11,340 nt of DNA from an uncultured Ruminococcus sp. Lineage in GTDB: Bacteria; Bacillota_A; Clostridia; Oscillospirales; Acutalibacteraceae. Made by a program: the position numbers and the translations under genes. The notes beneath the pieces were generated by a model. That model was not told the origin of the DNA and did no database searches. It saw only the letters and a program-made list of their open reading frames with translations. Shown here piece by piece: positions 1 to 7,159 of the stretch (position 1 is the first letter of the stretch; each line of letters starts with the position of its first letter). The stretch is taken from positions 1 through 11,340 of the forward strand of contig CACYEJ010000073.1 in assembly GCA_902773395.1 (NCBI GenBank), read 5' to 3'.

Positions 1-161
1 GGTCTTCTCGTCGGGCTTGGATTCGTCACATTTGGCGGATACTGCGCCGGCGGATTTGTATTTATCGGTCTTCTCGTCGGGCTTGGATTCGTCACATTTG
101 GCGGATACTGCGCCGGCGGATTTGTATTTGTCGGTCTTCTCGTTGGGCTTGGATTCGTCAC
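1..161. repeat. 66-bp direct tandem repeat, in frame inside the left-edge gene
   Basis: Units begin at 1, 67 and 133. The first two are complete and differ at one base (64 versus 130, changing Thr to Ile). The third is a 29-bp partial copy with one silent difference at 144. The period is a multiple of three, so copy-number change would keep the reading frame. The array may extend past the left edge. The repeat is visibly richer in G and C than the flanking coding sequence. Confidence 0.95.
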
Positions 162-512
162 CTGCCCCGAAGAGTTCATATAATTAATATTTCCCCCGTT
201 GGGAATTTGTTTTATGACGGGGGTGGAAATTTGATTTAAATCATTTACTTCATTATTTAATTTTCTAGCTATTCCTCTTGGAAGAGGCACCGTTTCACGG
301 CTATATTGGTCTTCCAAAACATTATTATTTTGAAAGGCTTCGTTCTGCGAATTTGATTCTCCACCCTCATTACGCAAGGAAGTACCGACATTCATCGGCA
401 CTTCACTTGCTTGTGAACTACGTCTTTGCGGAGTTGGATTTGAAACATTCGCACCGGATTGACCGTCCATATTGAAACCGTTATCAGGTATACTCTTAAA
501 TATCAAACCCAT
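1..512 (-). CDS. Proline/arginine-rich protein with 22-residue tandem repeats, partial (runs off left edge)
   Basis: An open frame of 170 codons runs from an ATG at 510-512 to the left edge without a stop. The start is supported by GAGGTG five bases upstream, and the gap to the preceding WXG100 gene is only 24 bp, so it belongs to the same operon. An in-frame ATG at residue 15 is a less likely start. The visible protein has no signal peptide or membrane segment and looks disordered: rich in Asn, Gln, Ser and Pro. From residue 118 it becomes a 22-residue repeat (starts at Val118, Val140, Val162) containing NPSPTRRP and NTNPPAQYPPN. A diverged copy of the repeat core, VSNPTPQRR, occurs at residues 23-31. 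I do not recognise the family and the C-terminal part is missing; a membrane anchor or catalytic domain could follow. Its position suggests a T7SS accessory protein or substrate, which is inference. Confidence 0.8.
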   Translation of the reverse strand, partial: MGLIFKSIPDNGFNMDGQSGANVSNPTPQRRSSQASEVPMNVGTSLRNEGGESNSQNEAFQNNNVLEDQYSRETVPLPRGIARKLNNEVNDLNQISTPVIKQIPNGGNINYMNSSGQVTNPSPTRRPTNTNPPAQYPPNVTNPSPTRRPINTNPPAQYPPNVTNPSPTRR

Positions 513-536
513 ACTAACACCTCGATATACTTCACA

Positions 537-848
537 TTATTGAGTATTAGGATTCCTGTTGAACTCACCCAAAGCACTGTCGCATTCCTCAAAGATTGCA
601 CGACAGTCAACAAGAGTATCGCACATTATTTTGAGAATGTCGTAAATACCGCTGATATTTGCCTTAACGTTATTGGCGTCGTCTTTGAATGCTGCTGCAC
701 CTCTGCCAACCCAATCAGCAAGCAACGTATTTACTATTTCATCATACATCGTATTAATTTTGTCGTACCTCTGAACCAAAGAATCCTTCTGATCTATTAC
801 AGCGTCAAAAGCTTTCGTGTCCAAAAGAACGTATCCACCATCTGCCAT
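537..848 (-). CDS. WXG100-type T7SS protein (103 aa) with LGEFNRNPN tail
   Basis: A small, probably all-helical protein of the size usual for WXG100/Esx proteins, which form helical hairpins and leave the cell through the EssC machine as dimers. The WXG turn is present as W46-V-G48. Residues 86-90 (FEECD) sit where Esx proteins carry the YxxxD/E export signal, with Phe replacing Tyr. It resembles the protein at 9253-9573 at matching positions (D10, A13, F14, I18 and a later IFxExDS). Its final residues LGEFNRNPN match the tail of the protein at 8880-9203. The start has a strong GGAGG eight bases upstream, right after the TAG of the preceding ATPase gene, so translation is probably coupled to it. 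It may be a secreted substrate or a partner of one of the other small proteins; which one cannot be told from sequence. Confidence 0.88.
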   Translation of the reverse strand: MADGGYVLLDTKAFDAVIDQKDSLVQRYDKINTMYDEIVNTLLADWVGRGAAAFKDDANNVKANISGIYDILKIMCDTLVDCRAIFEECDSALGEFNRNPNTQ

Positions 849-862
849 TGTAAAAACCTCCT

Positions 863-2419
863 CTAAGCTTTAATAATTTTTACTTTTTTCAATTCATCAC
901 TTTCAATATCATAGAAATATCCATCGCCTAATTCACAGCGAGCATATTCGTTTTTAAGATCCTTTGCGTCCATTTCGCCGAACACCGAGCGGCTGCCCTT
1001 ATCAGCAACAAATTCAGAAATATTGTCCAGCAAAAATGCAACCGAAAAGCTATTATTAAGATATGATTCTGTTTCTCTATCGTTGTTGCTTATCTTTCGC
1101 AGATCAGAATAAATAAAGTAATAGCCCTTCTCCTCAGCTTTTGCGGTCATATCTGAAAAAGTCTTTAAAAGCTGCTTTCCGATACTCTGGAACAGAATTT
1201 TGTTTTGCAGCACAAAAACTGTCACCGGTGTATCCTTTTCTTTAAACGGCTCTCTTCTTCCAACTGTTGAAGTAGAAGCGTAACCGTTGCTTTCTAAATA
1301 TGTTTTCAACTGGTCTATATTATTAATATACACCGAATTGGGATCATTTTCAAGATGAAATTCTCCAAGTTGGTTTCTTCCGTCGTCAAAAAGCACAACC
1401 ACATAATCCGGGTGCTGCCTGCGAAGGGATTGCAGGATAATCTTAACAAGATTTGTCTTACCGAATCTCTTTTTTCCATAGATAGCAATTGAGTGCATTT
1501 CTTTAAGATTGACCGTTACAGGCAAATGCTCATAATAGTCCAAACCAACTGCAATATTATCCTCAACCTCAACCTGCTCCACAGTAAGATTTCCGGAACA
1601 ATACTGAAAGAAATTCACAAACGTTAAATCCTGATCAAAGCCCTGAAGCTTTTCCGCCTTATATATACCGGAGTTTGACATCTCCGAGATAAACGCACCA
1701 AGCTCCTCTTTATCATTCTCAAACGGAAGGAAAGCCTGAAACTCTCTTGGTTTGCCGTCTATAATAGAAACGCCTCTTCCGGGGTTCTTCATCGGCTGTG
1801 CAATCTTCATGCCGAGAATTTCAATATACTTATCGGCGTCAACGTCAAAGACAAACTTTTTGCCGAAGTTGCCCATAAATCTACCCAAGCCGTTTCCGAC
1901 ATCGCTAGCCGTAAACACAACGCTCAAACCTTTGGAAAGTCCATCTCTACAGAATTTCAGCAAATCCTCCTGATAAGACATGTATCTCTCGTCAGCAAGG
2001 AACGAATTCACATTATCTATAATCAGCGTTAAATGCGTTGGTCTGGGCATATCCTGATTGTAGTAAGCGTCAATAAACTGGCTGGATCTCAGCAAACGAA
2101 TATTTCTTTCAAGCTTGTTTTCAACCGTCCTGAAAATTCGTCTGACGTTCTCCTCGTTGGCACTGTCAAAGCAGGCAGACACCAAAGGCAAATCTGCGTA
2201 ATCTCCGATATTTCCGCCGAAATCTATAATGTAGGTTTCTTCCTTATCGCCCTGCTGAATGTTTTGGTGCATTCTTACGAGCATAGTTTTCAGGAAAGTT
2301 GTCTTACCTGTCATATGATTCCCGAAAATAATTACATGGCTCAGCAATATATTTATATACAGCAAAGGCTGAGTCTGATTATCAAGGTCATCGTAGATGC
2401 CCATTTCCAAATCCTTCAC
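863..2419 (-). CDS. essC: EssC C-terminal half: two P-loop ATPase domains (D2-D3 equivalent), separate polypeptide
   Basis: A cytosolic 518-residue protein matching the second and third FtsK/SpoIIIE-like domains of EssC/EccC, the motor of type VII secretion. Domain one has a Walker A at residues 33-40 (GNHMTGKT) and a Walker B-like LTLIIDN at 130-136, with Asn where many ATPases have Glu. Domain two has Walker A at 315-322 (GKKRFGKT), but its expected Walker B strand (VFVLQN near 401-406) lacks the acidic residue, so hydrolysis there is doubtful. In EccC/EssC the last domain binds the C-terminal signal of Esx substrates, so this protein is the likely substrate reader. It starts with GTG, six bases after the upstream TGA and in the same frame. 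A GGGAGG lies 11 bases before the GTG, inside the upstream gene. It resembles the EccCb half of the naturally split mycobacterial ESX-1 ATPase. It ends with TAG. Confidence 0.88.
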   Translation of the reverse strand: MKDLEMGIYDDLDNQTQPLLYINILLSHVIIFGNHMTGKTTFLKTMLVRMHQNIQQGDKEETYIIDFGGNIGDYADLPLVSACFDSANEENVRRIFRTVENKLERNIRLLRSSQFIDAYYNQDMPRPTHLTLIIDNVNSFLADERYMSYQEDLLKFCRDGLSKGLSVVFTASDVGNGLGRFMGNFGKKFVFDVDADKYIEILGMKIAQPMKNPGRGVSIIDGKPREFQAFLPFENDKEELGAFISEMSNSGIYKAEKLQGFDQDLTFVNFFQYCSGNLTVEQVEVEDNIAVGLDYYEHLPVTVNLKEMHSIAIYGKKRFGKTNLVKIILQSLRRQHPDYVVVLFDDGRNQLGEFHLENDPNSVYINNIDQLKTYLESNGYASTSTVGRREPFKEKDTPVTVFVLQNKILFQSIGKQLLKTFSDMTAKAEEKGYYFIYSDLRKISNNDRETESYLNNSFSVAFLLDNISEFVADKGSRSVFGEMDAKDLKNEYARCELGDGYFYDIESDELKKVKIIKA

Positions 2420-2425
2420 AGCAAA

Positions 2426-5400
2426 TCAAACCTCCCTTACCGGCTCATATTTTCCGTCTTGGTACTCATATATACAACCGTTTTTCAAAACCATTTTGTT
2501 TGGAAGCGGTTTCTGGAAAACAATGTGCGGAACGGGGTATCTGTGACTATTTTGATCATAATAGGTCTTGATAGCGCCTACAACAGCATTGAGCTGAGTT
2601 TCCAGTTTTCCTAATTTTTCAAGCTCTTTCTTTCTGTTCTTGTAAACCATATTGTCTTTTTCCGAACGATAAAATACTGTATATGAACCCGTTTTAGTTG
2701 CCTCGATAATTTCAATTGGGTTTTCCATATTTTCCTCAACTACCGCGCCGGAATAAGCCGACTGAAAATATTCAAACTTCGAACCTGTACCAACCAGCAA
2801 ATAGCCTCGTCCATTACCCGGCATTGTCGGACTTGCCGCCAAATCATTGCCGATCATTTCCTTTGAAGCCTGACGAGTTGCAACCTTTAAGCACAGTCTG
2901 GATTTAGAGTTTACACGAATATCATCTGTTATAGCACCCTCAATATTCTGTGAAATAAGAATAATATGTAAGCCCAAGCTTCGTCCAACTCTGGCAATAG
3001 TTGTAATTTCGCCGATAAAGTCTACATCGTTGTTTTCTGTAGAGAATCGTTTCAACTCTGTAAACTCATCGACAACGAGAATCAAATGTGCCAATGAATC
3101 GTTCTTTGCCTGCTCACGAATCTCATTCATTTCCTTTTCGCTAAGCTCCTCTTTGTTTTCGCCTCGGAGCTTATTGTTGATAGAATTCAGGTGAGAATCA
3201 ATATTTCTGCAAGCCTCGATATATCCGTTAATGCTGTCAACGTGCATTGAATTGAAAAGAATTTTTCTTCTTCTAATTTCTGACGTAAGAGCATTGAGGA
3301 ATCGTTTGAGCATATACTCCGCACCTGTGCCGTTTTCGTCACCGTCAACATCGGTAACAGAACCAACAACGTGAGGAAGCGTACCAATTCTCTTAATGAA
3401 TCCGCCGCCCTTCATATCTACAAGCATCAGATTAATCTCATCAGGGCGGTAGCACAGGCAAAGTCCCAAAAGATAAGAGATGATTGTTTCCGACTTACCT
3501 GAACCGGTAGTTCCGGCAACAAGCATATGCGGACCGTCATATTTTTCGTGCAAATCAAGAGTGGTAATTCCGCTGTCGGTCTTGCCTATCGGAACACCTA
3601 TCGACTCTTTTACATCATATTTTCTTACACCGTCAACGCCGTCCCAAAAAGCTCCAATATCAACATTATTTTTGCTCAATCCGTAAAGCTCAAACAGACT
3701 TACGTTTGACGGCACCTTACCGTTTGCAGAAATCTTTGCGTAACTCAAAGCGGAAAGGATTTTATAGGAATTATAAAGATGACCTTCCCAGTTATCGGAA
3801 ACCTTGAACGAGAAGCTCTTCTTTAATTTTTCGTTTTCGTGTGGAATCAAATCGCCGCTGTTGCCATTCAAATTCATAACATAGTTACAATAGCTAGGAA
3901 GATGTTCCTTATAAAGCTTCGGAAAGATGAACGTCAACCCCAGTATGTTTTCAAACTGTTGACCGTCTTCCGGTACCTTTGGAAGATACTGAGCCAAAGC
4001 GTGTTCTTTTAGACCATACTCCTCATGCACAATGAACACGATATGCGGCAATCTGGATTCTCCGGACGAACGCTCCGCCAATATTGTCATCATAATACTG
4101 AAAATTGAATTGGCGTCTTTCTGGTCAAAAACGAACTGCGATCTATCAGTAAAAAGCTCTCTGAAATGCGGCAGAAATTTATATATGCTGATATACTGTT
4201 CAATCTGTCCGACATCATCAGTCTTTGGGAAAAGCACAACAAACTGCAAATCATCAGGAGAATGATAAAAGCACAAATCAAATATCATTCTTTCCATAAT
4301 AACATTTGTTACATTATAATTTGGCGAAACAATACCCAATGCACCGCAGTTCTTTAATGAAAACATCAGCGGACAATCAGTCATATTTCTATATCTGTTT
4401 GCCAAGAAATTCGGCAAATTGTTCAAATAAAAATTCTTATCCTCAGTATACTTATAATCCTTATCCGAGGGGATAAAAAGCTTAACGTTATCATCTGCAA
4501 ATTCAAAGTTTGAGGCAGAAAACACAACGTCCTTAGCAGTGCCACGTATTTCAAACATGCTTCGAACATCATCTGAAACACCAAGACGAACCGTCAAAAA
4601 GTCACTATCGGCAAAATCTCGGCTAAAAATATTGCTTGAAATACTGTACACACTTTGGCTTACCTTATTGCTGTCCAAAATATCATTAACATCAGGATAC
4701 AATTCATTAAGCTTTTTTACATCAAAACTTTTACGCTTTTGAATTTCCTTTATTATCTTAGAAATGTACAGCTGATACTGTTCACGCCAATCCTTTAGGC
4801 TCTTTTTGAAATCTTTTTTCTGACGAACCCAATTGATTACCGACATAATAATTGTAACTACACTCATTGACGCACTGAAAGCAATCATTCTGTAGGCATT
4901 GCCGCTTCCATTATCCATTAGGACACGCACAAGAATTGTTACAGAAATCATCATAAGAGGCGACAGAAGCGTAAAAAACAGGTTCTGTTTCTGTGGAGCA
5001 GGAGGGTCTGACGGAGGAATAATCTCAATCGGAGTATCGTCAAATTTATACATCTGACGTGTACTAATATTATACTCAGGAAATATGATTGAAGTATTGA
5101 CTCTATTGCCGGGATTAAACGCCGGAATAATATTCTGAGTATTTATTTCGAACGATTGATATTGTTCCGTACAGTCAAATACAATTTTTGTAGATGTGAT
5201 AAATCCCACCTCATACAGCATTTTGCTGAGGTCATCATACGTTAGTATAACTCTGTTTGCCATATTCTTGCGAGAATTAAGGGCTTCGTTATAGGAAGTC
5301 AAGGTGATTTTTCTAAACACGCCCTCTTCGTCCATATCGGAAACGCAGTAACGAAAAATACTTTCACAGAGTTTATATATATCATCATACGACTTTTTTC

Positions 5401-5530
5401 CCAAACCGTATCCAACACCGTCTATTAGCTGCCTGAGAGTGATATCTCTAAGCACAATCAACTCAAAAACGAAGCTTGAGCCGTCATCGTTAATAAATTG
5501 TACGCCAATAAGTAACTTATTACTTTCCAT
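2426..5530 (-). CDS. essC: EssC N-terminal half: membrane FtsK/SpoIIIE ATPase (TM plus first ATPase domain)
   Basis: The central ATPase of the T7SS, 1034 residues. The N-terminal 1-65 or so begins with beta-strand-like segments (KLLIGVQF, FVFELIVL) that could be a YukD/ubiquitin-like or degenerate FHA fold. Residues 146-180 contain the EssC-like stretch IIFPEYNISTRQ and a proline-rich linker. Two membrane segments follow at about 184-206 and 214-234, then a long cytosolic region. A complete ATPase domain has Walker A GTTGSGKS at 673-680, LMLVDMKGGG at 701-710 and Walker B LILVVDEF at 816-823, all typical of an active FtsK/EssC first domain. Usual EssC proteins are about 1,480 residues with three ATPase domains; here the other two are on the next gene. 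The ATG has GGAG five bases upstream. This is the only complete gene in the window ending in TGA, and the frame stays open after it. Confidence 0.93.
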   Translation of the reverse strand: MESNKLLIGVQFINDDGSSFVFELIVLRDITLRQLIDGVGYGLGKKSYDDIYKLCESIFRYCVSDMDEEGVFRKITLTSYNEALNSRKNMANRVILTYDDLSKMLYEVGFITSTKIVFDCTEQYQSFEINTQNIIPAFNPGNRVNTSIIFPEYNISTRQMYKFDDTPIEIIPPSDPPAPQKQNLFFTLLSPLMMISVTILVRVLMDNGSGNAYRMIAFSASMSVVTIIMSVINWVRQKKDFKKSLKDWREQYQLYISKIIKEIQKRKSFDVKKLNELYPDVNDILDSNKVSQSVYSISSNIFSRDFADSDFLTVRLGVSDDVRSMFEIRGTAKDVVFSASNFEFADDNVKLFIPSDKDYKYTEDKNFYLNNLPNFLANRYRNMTDCPLMFSLKNCGALGIVSPNYNVTNVIMERMIFDLCFYHSPDDLQFVVLFPKTDDVGQIEQYISIYKFLPHFRELFTDRSQFVFDQKDANSIFSIMMTILAERSSGESRLPHIVFIVHEEYGLKEHALAQYLPKVPEDGQQFENILGLTFIFPKLYKEHLPSYCNYVMNLNGNSGDLIPHENEKLKKSFSFKVSDNWEGHLYNSYKILSALSYAKISANGKVPSNVSLFELYGLSKNNVDIGAFWDGVDGVRKYDVKESIGVPIGKTDSGITTLDLHEKYDGPHMLVAGTTGSGKSETIISYLLGLCLCYRPDEINLMLVDMKGGGFIKRIGTLPHVVGSVTDVDGDENGTGAEYMLKRFLNALTSEIRRRKILFNSMHVDSINGYIEACRNIDSHLNSINNKLRGENKEELSEKEMNEIREQAKNDSLAHLILVVDEFTELKRFSTENNDVDFIGEITTIARVGRSLGLHIILISQNIEGAITDDIRVNSKSRLCLKVATRQASKEMIGNDLAASPTMPGNGRGYLLVGTGSKFEYFQSAYSGAVVEENMENPIEIIEATKTGSYTVFYRSEKDNMVYKNRKKELEKLGKLETQLNAVVGAIKTYYDQNSHRYPVPHIVFQKPLPNKMVLKNGCIYEYQDGKYEPVREV
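2431..2438 (-). promoter_or_regulatory. Ribosome binding site for the second EssC polypeptide, inside the end of the first
   Basis: On the minus strand AAGGGAGG occupies 2438-2431, within the last codons of the upstream ATPase gene. It is followed by 11 bases and a GTG at 2419-2417, with the upstream TGA lying in between. The match to the anti-Shine-Dalgarno sequence is strong and the spacing is slightly long. This supports real re-initiation at GTG and translational coupling, not only a disabled full-length gene. Confidence 0.6.
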
Positions 5531-5568
5531 AACGTCTCCATTTTTTGCTATTATTTATGACATTTTTC

Positions 5569-7059
5569 TTAATCATTAATAGTAATATCCTGTATAGTAA
5601 CCGTAGTATAGTTTCCCAACAAGATATTGTTACCTACAGTAATCATAGAAGTCTGACCGCTTTTCATATCAAACTTTCTGTCCGGAGTCTGAATTGAGAA
5701 AATCGCACCGGAAGCAATATTCTTAATAGTGAGTGCATTTGTCTTTTTATCATATTTCAATGAAAAAGCAGTTCGACCGATACTAGTAGCATCTTCGGCA
5801 GTTGCACGCTCGCATATTGCATAATGGTTTTTAGGAAGAGGTTTGTTATCATTAGAAATCGGGCTAAAGGTTCTGCCAACTCTGAACTCAGAATTAACCG
5901 GGAACTTCCAGACATTATTGCCAACACCGTCGGTATCACGAGCATCGTCTTTTCGTATGATAACGGACACATAGCAGCTCTTCGCATTTTTCGCTCTGAT
6001 AAAAATAAACGCTGCCACGCCGCCGCCAATTACCAAAAGAACAATTAAAACAATTCCTACAACAAAAAGTGTAGAACCGCCTTCCTTCTTCTCAGGCTCA
6101 TCGGGTGACGAAACTGTTTCTTCTGTATCTGTTTCCATAGAATCTGTTTCATCGGATGCGGTATCCTCTTCCTCCGAATCCTCTTCGGTACTTACAACAG
6201 ACTCCTCTATCTCAACCTGTGGAAAAATGATAGAACCAAGAGAAATACTCTCCTCACCGTTTTTTACAGTTACGCCCTTTAGTTCTCCTGTAGTAACAGA
6301 ATTACTCAGCTTCACTTTAAGCATCGCAACAGTTTTAGGCTTTAAACTGGCAAAAGATTTTTTATCATTAAACAGAGTAAACGTATTTGAGCTTAACTCG
6401 GAAATAGCTTTCAAATTTACATCTTTCTTATTAGTTTCGCTCGACTGAACTATGTCAACGTGGTATCTTGAGTTATCGCTAATTTGGCTTTTTAGGTACT
6501 CAAATGAAGTTCCCTCTTCCGAATCAACGCCATCTGTAATCAAAATGGTTCTATAATAGACATCGTTTTTTACAGAAGCAGAATTAACCACCTTCAAAAG
6601 AGCATCATACACAAGGCTAGCCTGTCCGTTAAAATCCACTTTTGACAGCTCGTATTTTATATACTCTTTATCTCTTGAATAATCATCAGCCAAAAAAGTT
6701 GTTTTTTTATCAAATTTAGCAATCTTAACCTTTTCATTTGACGGCATATCTGCAACATATTTGTTAATTGCTTTTTTAATGGTATCACGTTGATTATACG
6801 GCATTGAAGTCGAATTGTCAATCAAAAATACTGTATTTATTTGTACATTAGAATTTTTGATAGTCGCCGGGAACTGTTCATTAGCAATTAACACCTGTGC
6901 ATCGTCATCTAATTTCTGAGAGAGAAAAATCTTTAACGTTTCACCGTCCTCGGTAAAATACGTTTGCAGAACCTTCGATTTTGAATCCGCTGAAGCTGCA
7001 ATGGCAAACTGAGATATTAACATTAGTAAAACAATTAAAGCACTAATTGTCTTCTTCAT
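5569..7059 (-). CDS. Membrane protein: signal peptide, extracytoplasmic VWA domain, TM, cytosolic FHA-like domain
   Basis: A 496-residue type I membrane protein. A signal peptide spans about 1-24, with a likely cut after AIAASA. A VWA domain covers about 75-250 with metal-site (MIDAS) residues D81-N-S83-T-S85, a candidate Ser148 and T175-D176-G177, so metal-dependent binding of a ligand outside the membrane is likely. A very acidic Ser/Thr/Glu linker (about 282-325) leads to a membrane helix at about 330-354. The inside part (about 361-496) looks like an FHA domain, with FRVGR at 392-396 and KNHYAI at 410-415 in place of the usual S-x-x-H block. FHA domains bind phosphothreonine; residue changes make binding here uncertain. 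It lies 38 bp upstream of EssC and may link outside sensing to the ATPase, which is inference. The ATG has AAGGA seven bases upstream. Confidence 0.88.
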   Translation of the reverse strand: MKKTISALIVLLMLISQFAIAASADSKSKVLQTYFTEDGETLKIFLSQKLDDDAQVLIANEQFPATIKNSNVQINTVFLIDNSTSMPYNQRDTIKKAINKYVADMPSNEKVKIAKFDKKTTFLADDYSRDKEYIKYELSKVDFNGQASLVYDALLKVVNSASVKNDVYYRTILITDGVDSEEGTSFEYLKSQISDNSRYHVDIVQSSETNKKDVNLKAISELSSNTFTLFNDKKSFASLKPKTVAMLKVKLSNSVTTGELKGVTVKNGEESISLGSIIFPQVEIEESVVSTEEDSEEEDTASDETDSMETDTEETVSSPDEPEKKEGGSTLFVVGIVLIVLLVIGGGVAAFIFIRAKNAKSCYVSVIIRKDDARDTDGVGNNVWKFPVNSEFRVGRTFSPISNDNKPLPKNHYAICERATAEDATSIGRTAFSLKYDKKTNALTIKNIASGAIFSIQTPDRKFDMKSGQTSMITVGNNILLGNYTTVTIQDITIND

Positions 7060-7096
7060 AAAAATTTCCTTCGCTATGTAAATTTATATATTGTTC

Positions 7097-7102
7097 ATTA
7101 TA
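7097..7102 (-). promoter_or_regulatory. Possible -10 box of an internal promoter before the VWA-FHA gene
   Basis: The minus strand reads TATAAT at 7102-7097, a perfect -10 consensus 38 bases before the VWA-FHA start codon. No good -35 hexamer lies at 16-18 bases upstream, where the inverted repeat at 7109-7145 sits. In such AT-rich DNA a chance match is quite possible. Confidence 0.25.
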
Positions 7103-7108
7103 ATTATC

Positions 7109-7145
7109 TAATACAGTGAATAAGATAGACCTATTCACTGTATTA
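7109..7145. repeat. Perfect 14-bp inverted repeat with 9-bp loop between the 441-aa gene and the VWA-FHA gene
   Basis: TAATACAGTGAATA at 7109-7122 is the exact reverse complement of 7132-7145, with nine bases between. It lies 15 bp past the stop of the 441-residue gene and 50 bp before the VWA-FHA start, in the longest gap inside the operon. The stem is AT-rich and no T-run follows it on the minus strand, so it is not a typical intrinsic terminator. It could be an RNA processing or stability hairpin, a weak attenuator, or a dimeric repressor site beside the possible -10 at 7097-7102. Confidence 0.85.
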
Positions 7146-7159
7146 TGTTATTTTCTTAT

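Noticed and set aside
1..161. CRISPR array or non-coding satellite
   Set aside because: The 66-bp units are contiguous with no variable spacers, keep the reading frame, and the third-copy difference at 144 is silent. They are part of a coding region.
459..866. Plus-strand frames such as 459-866, 2033-2614 and 10274-10726 as antisense genes
   Set aside because: Their products show no domain pattern, they lie fully opposite well-supported minus-strand genes, and they lack convincing ribosome sites.
2417..2440. TGA as a reassigned sense codon (alternative genetic code)
   Set aside because: Tryptophans, including that of the canonical WXG motif (8547-8852), are coded by TGG, and no other gene in the window has an internal TGA. 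A genome-wide code change is therefore unlikely; local read-through remains open.
7109..7145. Rho-independent terminator ending the upstream transcript
   Set aside because: The stem is AT-rich and the minus strand continues GATAATTATAATG with no run of T after the stem. The downstream genes also clearly belong to the same system.
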